Shown: positions 48,914 through 49,341 of the stretch, in pieces
Layout of the letters: every line of letters begins with the position of its first letter
How positions within the stretch are numbered: position 1 is the stretch's first letter
From: Eubacteriales Family XIII. Incertae Sedis bacterium
GTDB taxonomy: Bacteria > Bacillota > Clostridia > Peptostreptococcales > Anaerovoracaceae
NCBI GenBank assembly: GCA_031276135.1
Contig: JAISNR010000137.1
Location: forward strand, 1 to 49,341
Length of the DNA: 49,341 bases
Reading direction: 5' to 3'
The notes under the pieces: generated by a model
Seen by the model: only the letters and a program-made list of their open reading frames with translations
What the model was told of the DNA's origin: nothing
Databases searched by the model: none
Made by a program: the position numbers and the translations under genes

Positions 48914-49341
48914 ATGGGCGAATTCAAAATCATATCCGACTACAACATGACGGGCGACCAGCCACAGGCGGTCGAACGGCTCGCGAGCGGCCTCGCGCGC
49001 GGGCAGAAGCACCAGACCCTGCTCGGCGTCACGGGCTCCGGCAAGACCTTCACGATGGCAAACGTGATCGAACGGGTGCAGAAGCCCACGCTCGTCATCT
49101 CCCACAACAAGACGCTCGCGGCGCAGCTCCACGGAGAATTCAAGGAATTCTTTCCCGAGAACGCCGTGGAATACTTCGTAAGCTATTACGATTACTACCA
49201 ACCCGAAGCCTATGTGCCGTCCACGGACACCTACATCGAAAAGGATTCCGACATCAACGACGAGATCGACAAGCTGCGCCACTCGGCGACGGCCGCCCTG
49301 TCGGAGCGGCGCGACGTGATCATCGTGGCCAGCGTTTCGTG
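48914..49341 (+). CDS. uvrB: UvrB, excinuclease subunit B, N-terminal part
   Basis: The first 142 codons are in the window, with ATG 48914 after GGAGGCGCGC. The start [23 protein letters not shown], the Walker [39 protein letters not shown] and the beta-hairpin region [21 protein letters not shown] are characteristic. UvrB verifies DNA damage handed over by UvrA and recruits UvrC in nucleotide excision repair. It is chromosomal housekeeping and marks the end of the variable segment. The gene continues beyond the window. Confidence 0.97.
   Translation, partial: MGEFKIISDYNMTGDQPQAVERLASGLARGQKHQTLLGVTGSGKTFTMANVIERVQKPTLVISHNKTLAAQLHGEFKEFFPENAVEYFVSYYDYYQPEAYVPSTDTYIEKDSDINDEIDKLRHSATAALSERRDVIIVASVS

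Noticed and set aside
1..49341. CRISPR arrays, rRNA genes and group II introns
   Set aside because: No regularly spaced direct repeats, rRNA sequence or reverse transcriptase was seen on either strand.

Overview
The window looks like a chromosome segment of a GC-rich Clostridia-type member of the Bacillota. Supporting signs are strong GGAGG-type ribosome binding sites, a GAAC-N4-GTTC (Gram-positive LexA type) site before uvrB, an NhaC antiporter, and gene families typical of the large conjugative elements of gut Clostridia. The species cannot be told from the sequence.

Positions 1 to about 32.5 kb hold one side of an integrative conjugative element (ICE). Every gene is on the minus strand, usually with stop/start overlaps, as in one very long operon. 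Transcription runs from right to left. It starts with parA and parB, followed by a 2551-residue N6-methyltransferase/SNF2-helicase protein with a TnpV-like gene nested in another frame, an ankyrin protein, a toprim primase-like protein, a C5 methyltransferase and two unknown proteins. Next come an oriT candidate, a ribbon-helix-helix accessory protein, an N-acyltransferase, a relaxase with an HxDxxHPHxH motif, and the transfer machinery: VirD4 broken over two frames, VirB2-like, VirB6/TrbL, VirB3/PrgI, a two-gene VirB4 and a C39 cell-wall peptidase. The left part has an MT-A70 methyltransferase, a TadZ/CpaE-like protein, small proteins, surface proteins, a beta-class DNA methyltransferase, a sortase and a stalk-domain protein cut by the window edge. 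No integrase or element end is visible, so the element continues beyond position 1.

The oriT candidate (16479-16700) has an RP4-like nic sequence, ATTCCTG/CCC, next to an inverted repeat. If it is used as in RP4, the parAB/giant/methyltransferase block enters the recipient first, with the transferred strand as its transcription template. That would make the block a leading-region protection island.

From 32.6 to 34.0 kb lies an IS30-family transposase gene. It is followed by a non-coding stretch and a tRNA operon on the minus strand: a strong promoter, two decayed tRNA-like units, tRNA-Thr(GGT) and a terminator. Then come chromosomal genes: a YtcJ-type amidohydrolase and nhaC on the plus strand, converging on two large hybrid histidine kinases and an M20 amidohydrolase on the minus strand.

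At 45.9 kb, tRNA-Arg(CCG) with promoter and terminator borders a compact HpaII-like restriction-modification module (endonuclease, C5 methyltransferase, Xre-type controller, own promoter). Beyond it is a 15-bp inverted repeat, then an SOS-type site and the start of uvrB, which runs off the window.
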